A stretch of 64,000 nt of DNA from Triglochin maritima (lineage: Eukaryota; Streptophyta; Magnoliopsida; Alismatales; Juncaginaceae). The notes beneath the pieces were generated by a model. That model had not been told where the DNA came from. It ran no database searches and saw only the letters and a program-made list of their open reading frames with translations. The stretch is from the NCBI GenBank assembly GCA_963682175.1, contig OY821772.1, positions 56,566,925-56,630,924 on the forward strand, read 5' to 3'. This document shows positions 59,317 to 64,000 of the stretch, in pieces. The translations under genes were made by a program, and so were the position numbers. Within the stretch, counting starts at the first letter, position 1. Each line of letters begins with the position of its first letter.

Positions 59317-60359
59317 CACGTTTCACTTTGGCTACCTGCAAAAGATCATAGCTAACCAACACATTACTTAAAAGGTGCACACACCACAACAGTTGGTTTT
59401 TGTTGATGAGGTTGCTGAATGTAGAGTGAGCAACTATAATATGTTTTTTTCATACAGACTGATCCATTTGTAGTGTAATGCTCCTTCCGTTGAGATGTTG
59501 TATACGAAATCTTTTTGTATAATTTGCTTGACATCCGTGCTATGTTCTGCATGAGGTTATCGCTGCTCTCAATGAGAATATGGGTTTTAACTTGCAAAGC
59601 GTTTTTTTTTGGTAGAGAAAATGAAGAAACGATGGTACGGCAACGTTGACACGTCTGGTGTATAACCGTTGCATGGTTTTGCCAACCATGGACAATCGAT
59701 CATTCGGCACTACTGAGAAAATGTTTTTTTAATTGAAAAAGAAACTCCAAAACTTAAAACTTAGAAGAGGAAAATCTATTTCTTACTTAATACCTTGTGG
59801 TTGAATAATTGATTTTAATTGAATTTAAGCGAAATATGTTTTGAAATCATTCCTGTACGCTACGAAAAGGTTCACTAAATTACTCAATAAGATTAAAATA
59901 ATTTTAAATATCAATTGAAACTCAATTCTTTGAGAATGATCCTTTGATATCTTGATTCCAGACGATCTAAAGTCCATTTAACGCTGCTGTGGTCTGTTCG
60001 CACTTCAAGTAGATTTCTTAGATGCCTTCGTTGGATCCAATCAGAAAAGAAAAGGAGAAAGAAGTAAATTAGTGCATAAGTATCTCATTTTAAGGTGTGG
60101 TCTTCAATTGCAACGTGAGTAGACAACAATAATACAGATTGCAGAATGAAAATAACAAAATTCTGCAAGATCAATAAGACGTCTGGCGAATCAGTTTCCT
60201 GGTCTAGTAAGACAATTATGCTATGCAACTCCTAATCAAAAAGCATGTACTCCCCCGATGCCGGGTTTTCATCACGACGAAGGCCAGAACACGCTTTTAT
60301 TTCCTTAGGCTTCGATTAGCATCGGACATGTCTTGGAGAATGGATCTTTACATTTTACT
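59317..60359. other. 3' UTR of STR8 and spacer
   Basis: The left part should be the rhodanese gene 3' UTR. From about 59800 on the sequence may hold the 3' UTR of the minus-strand gene ending at 60360. No other coding exon was recognised. Confidence 0.45.
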
Positions 60360-63300
60360 CTAGATGTCGTAGCAATTAGGTGAGTATACGCCTGCCAACT
60401 TTAGAGGAGAATTTTCCTTGCTCCCTTCTTGACGTGGTTCTTTTAACATCTGAGTCTTGTTTTCAGCTATTTCCTCCGGGCACTCCGAACATTAGTTGCT
60501 TCAAGAAAGAATAATATCAATAAAAAATAGAAATAGAAATAAATAAAATTAGAAAGAACAACAATATTGCTTCAACAACATGCATGAACATCTAAGTCAA
60601 TAATTAACCCTTTTCTGCCCTGGAAAATAAAAAATGTCAATTCACGAATCTACCTACATGTTTATTTAATACGCTATTTATTTCTTACAAACAAGAGGTT
60701 TTATTCTATTGAGGGTTAACATGAAGAACAACAGCTATAACAACACTTGGAGGATCACTAGTAGTCATTTGCAGATATTACATGTAGAATGTATATCCTA
60801 CTTGGGCATGTGAAGTGATGAGATCCGTATTCCTAGATATTATTCTAAATAATCTCATTCTATACATGACTTTGTTTTTGTTTCTTTCATTCTTAATTAC
60901 ATACCAGAAGATGACACCAAAAAGGAAGACATCGACCAAGAAAGAATTTTCCAATTACACTTTACTGAAATGTCCACAAATATTTCAAAAAAGTTTCAAC
61001 TGGTTTAAAAAAAATTAGGAGCTAAACAAGTCCAAGCTAGCAGCTAACTGCTAACCTTTGCAACAACACTAAGCAATAGTTCTACCATCAGTACGTCAAG
61101 AATGATCAAGGAGAATAGTGTTTGCCATGCATACTTTGTTTGCGTCGTCCTGGCCAGCATTAACTATTAAGCTAGGCAATAATCTAATGAAACGAAACAA
61201 TGAAAGTTAATGGTATACGATGATAGAGACCTCAAATTCTTATAGGCTAGTTTTATACTGAAAATGACTAAACCGCCCACCATCCCACTCTCCACTCATC
61301 ACGAATGTGACGGATTACTCACCTGGAACATACTAGGCAGGATCTTCTCTGCAAGTTCCATGTTGATTGTTACAGGCAATGGAGGCATCTGACTCATCAT
61401 ACCAGGTGTCTCCCTCATACTGAAAAATAAATATCATCATTTATTCTCTGTTTTCTCTTCTAGCTAGATAGAGCTGCCATAATCTGAAATAGGGGTGTGC
61501 ATTGACCGGGTCAAACCGGTCAACCGGACCGGACCGGACCGGTCGGTCCGGGTTCGGTCCGGAAAATTTTAAAAAAATCCGGTCCGGTCCGGGTTTCGGT
61601 CCGGCAAATTTTGAAATTTCCGGTCCGGTCCGGTCCGGACCGGTCCAATTTTTTTTTTTTTACTTCAAAAAAATCGGGTTTTGACCGGACCGGACCGGAC
61701 CGGACCGATTCGGTCCGGTCCGGTCCGGTCTTTGGTCCGAGTGCATCCGGTCCGGTCCGGTCTTCGGTCCGGACCCCGGATAAAAATCCGGTCCGGTCCG
61801 GTCCGGACCGGATGCACAGCCCTAATCTGAAACAAGAACTTACCTGTTCAATATGGATCTGAGGTTGTTTTTTGTGTGACAAAGAAGATTGATATTCTCT
61901 TGTAGCTGCAGACAAAATTGAGCAAAAATAAGATCGTTTGGTAGTTCTCTTACAAAATTGCTTTATCACGATTTTAGCGAGTGGTGACAGATTTAACTGG
62001 TTAATATGAAGCTAGCTACAGTTAGTAAAATATATACATTCTTAAGATGGGCTTTAGGGGCGTAATGGTGGATATTATGATGAGAGACAAATCTTTTATA
62101 CAACAACAAAACATTTAATCCCAAACTAGTTGGGGTAGGCTAGAAATGAAAATCTAAGGAGTCACGGTTCAGACACGTGAATCGCCTTCCTCCACATGTT
62201 TCTATCCAATGCAAATTCCCGAGAAACATTCCAATATTTTAGATATCTTTTGACCGTTTCCTCCCAAGTCAATCGTAGTTTACATCTTCCTCTTTTTGTG
62301 TCTTCAATCCGATTCAATACTCTTCTTCTTATAAGTATCTCCATAGGTCTTCTTTGTACATGTCAAAATCATCTCAGTCTGTATTGTATAACTTTCTCTT
62401 CCATACACAGATAAAATTAATTTTAAGGGAATGGGATGGAAAAATGGTGCTCAGCAGCTCAAGATTGCATCAACGCTTTCAGTTTGAGAGTGAATTTCAA
62501 AACGTATACTTCAGGGCGAAAAGGTATTCATGTAACAAATTCGACATTCTTCTCAGACAGTAGATAGAGATAGATACACAGTTGAAAAGAATTTGCGAAG
62601 GCATGGGATGTGAATGTGCAGCCTATGCAACATATTCCTCTTGACAGCATGCCAGGTTTTGTAATCACATTAGTTTTCCAGTGACAACAGATTGACCCAA
62701 TCATATCATTTCTGCATGTGTTTCACATTAGAAGAAAAAAACAATAACAATAGGGAAAACCTCTTTCTACCTAAAATACTGGAATTGATCAAGACAGCAA
62801 ATAAAATATCAAATATCAGCTCAAACCTAAGACTTAACGGAATAAAAGTTGTTAGGTTGGTTAAACCAAGGGTAGTCAATGCATGCTATGCTGTCAATGC
62901 ACTTAATGGACATGCAGAAATCTGTCAATAAATAAAAATCAACTAATAATGCAGAGGAAGCTCTCAATTCATACCTTTAATGTGTTAAGATTGTCTTCAA
63001 TCTTGCAAAACAGCAAAGAATTTTCCTCTATCCGGCACTTCGTTGTACCATCTATAACTGGAACTATCACATAGAAAATAATAAAAAGAAAAAAATGAAT
63101 ACATGTCTGAGGTTGAAAATTCAATTTGCCATCTAATTTATTTGGCAGTCTGTGTATCAGTTATAAGTTTAGAAGTTTGTCGACAGTCATAATGCTAGTG
63201 GCTAGCCTAAGATTTTATTTTCTTTCCCCTTTATGGATTTTTCTGCCAGGCGTCAGGAAGAGAAAAGATATACATAATCAGGAAAGGAAGAGTATATCAC

Positions 63301-63514
63301 ACTGACTATAAATGTAACATCGTGACTCATCACTTGTTTATTGGTAATTATATAATTGAAAACTCTAGAAGTACTTTTGGGAAATATTTGACCAACCTTC
63401 ACAAGAAAAAAGATTGGCTTGATCGACATGAGGCATGGCAAAAGAATAGGCTGTCATGTTGACAGGCTGACTGGGGAGCATATCGGCAACTAGGGAAGAT
63501 TCCACCATTTTGTC
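60360..63514 (-). CDS. Partial gene of unknown function, 3' exons on the minus strand
   Basis: Four consecutive exons with GT-AG borders remain in frame: 63397-63514 (DKMVESSLVADMLPSQPVNM...), 62975-63063 (PVIDGTTKCRIEENSLLFCK...), 61844-61905 (LQENINLLCHTKNNLRSILN) and 61323-61419 (MRETPGMMSQMPPLPVTINM ... KILPSMFQ). A possible last exon, 60360-60482 (CPEEIAENKTQMLKEPRQEG ... stop), keeps phase but is less certain. The protein looks mainly helical and soluble with a proline-containing QMPPLPV motif. I do not recognise the family. The start must lie upstream of 63514, perhaps beyond the window. Introns contain a hAT-type MITE and an RTE LINE fragment. Coding-like composition and splice sites make a real gene likely. 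Confidence 0.65.
61490..61824. mobile_element. hAT-type MITE with CCGGTCCGGA arrays in an intron
   Basis: The 8-bp ATCTGAAA flanks it exactly (61482-61489 and 61825-61832). Ends are TAGGGGTGTGCAT and ATGCACAGCCCTA. The interior is largely CCGGTCCGGT/ACCGGACCGG repeat, self-complementary along its length. It fills most of the 424-bp intron between two exons of the minus-strand gene and ends about 11 bp from the splice donor. No coding capacity. Confidence 0.92.
62103..62408 (-). mobile_element. RTE-type LINE 3'-end fragment in an intron
   Basis: On the minus strand it encodes a decayed reverse-transcriptase C-terminus ([53 protein letters not shown]), then the 3' UTR phrase TTTCTAGCCTACCCCAACTA and a TTTTGTTGTTG tail. 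It matches the fragments in the kinase introns. It lies in the sense direction of its host gene. Target duplication not found. Confidence 0.82.
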
Positions 63515-64000
63515 CTGAACAGAAAACTGAAAGTTAAATCAAAATACCAATAAGAATAACAACACCTCAGAACATGGAATTTTGCCGCAAAGGGAATCTC
63601 ACTACTTCTGATTAATTTCCTTGCTGACATTTTTAGACTAATGCCCATCTACATGGACTTATTCCATACGAATATTACTCCCAAAAATCTGGGCGGGTGG
63701 AATTCAAAGATATCAAACAGTAAATTTGATGTTCAGCATAATGTTCTTATGGTAAAAATGATATTCCAAACTGTCAATCAAGGGGAAAATATATTTCTCA
63801 GCAAAAGTTCCTTTTTAGCCGTATTTCTTAGCAGAAGTAATCAAGACACTTTGTTGCACATCTTTCACTATGGTTTAATTTGATTGCGTATCAGCTTAGC
63901 TGCCTGTGATACAAATGTAAGGTCAAGAAAGATCCAACAAAATGAGCGACAATGGCCATCAAAGGGTAAGCAGAAAAATAATATGATAAAACATTCTAAT
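63515..64000. other. Right end of the window, probably intron or 5' part of the minus-strand gene
   Basis: No confident exon was recognised, although the gene at 60360-63514 must continue in this direction. Confidence 0.4.

Noticed and set aside
61502..61969. Open frames rich in RSGPDRTG repeats
   Set aside because: They are translations of the CCGGTCCGGA array in the MITE. The minus-strand frame then runs into a real exon of the neighbouring gene in another context.

Overview
The window is nuclear DNA of a flowering plant, most likely a eudicot. The evidence is spliced genes with GT-AG introns of up to 3.5 kb, a MIR171 hairpin, plastid- and mitochondrion-directed proteins, and dense plant-type transposons (MULE, hAT, PIF/Harbinger, RTE-type LINE ends, a solo LTR). 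I cannot name the species.

Region by region. A MIR171 hairpin lies at 674-792 (+). From about 0.8 to 20.8 kb I found no protein-coding host gene, only repeats: local duplications, a 1.35-kb TIR element with GC-rich palindromes, a deleted MULE copy (A), two related MITEs and a 2.15-kb solo LTR. A 16-exon ACT-domain protein kinase of the STY8/STY17/STY46 type fills 20973-36597 (+). Its introns hold RTE LINE ends and a 2.6-kb Harbinger element that itself contains a SINE-like insertion. An apparently intact 6.45-kb MULE (copy B, 37651-44102) follows, with two convergent spliced genes. Next come a small probable complex I subunit gene (45857-47805, +), a divergent ClpS-like gene (48449-49456, -), MULE remnant C (50275-51373), a hAT-type MITE, and a non-autonomous MULE E with two further insertions nested in it. 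The last part holds a plastid rhodanese/TrhO-like gene (55085-59316, +) and the 3' part of an unrecognised gene on the minus strand (60360-63514) whose start lies beyond what I could assemble.

The most interesting system is the MULE family (A, B, C, E). In B, one gene reads inward from each TIR. The left gene encodes a 650-aa plant mobile domain (PMD) protein. The right gene encodes an 879-aa MURA-type transposase fused to a SWIM finger, an AT-hook and an OTU protease-like domain. Each gene begins with a tiny first exon, and each first intron carries an array of GC-rich palindromes built on GGCGTCT...AGACGCC, in places forming near-perfect hairpins with arms of 60-95 bp. The arrays survive at both ends of the deleted copies A and E, where most coding sequence is lost. 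That suggests a function in cis (subterminal transposase binding, or an intronic hairpin RNA). Two unrelated elements in the window, the 7.7-9.0 kb TIR element and the solo LTR, also carry arrays of short GC-rich palindromes with different motifs.

Exon structures of the main genes were read by hand from splice signals. In the kinase, the rhodanese gene, the complex I subunit, the PMD gene and the transposase the joined exons stay in frame and sum to whole codons, which supports the models. None was checked against transcripts or a database.
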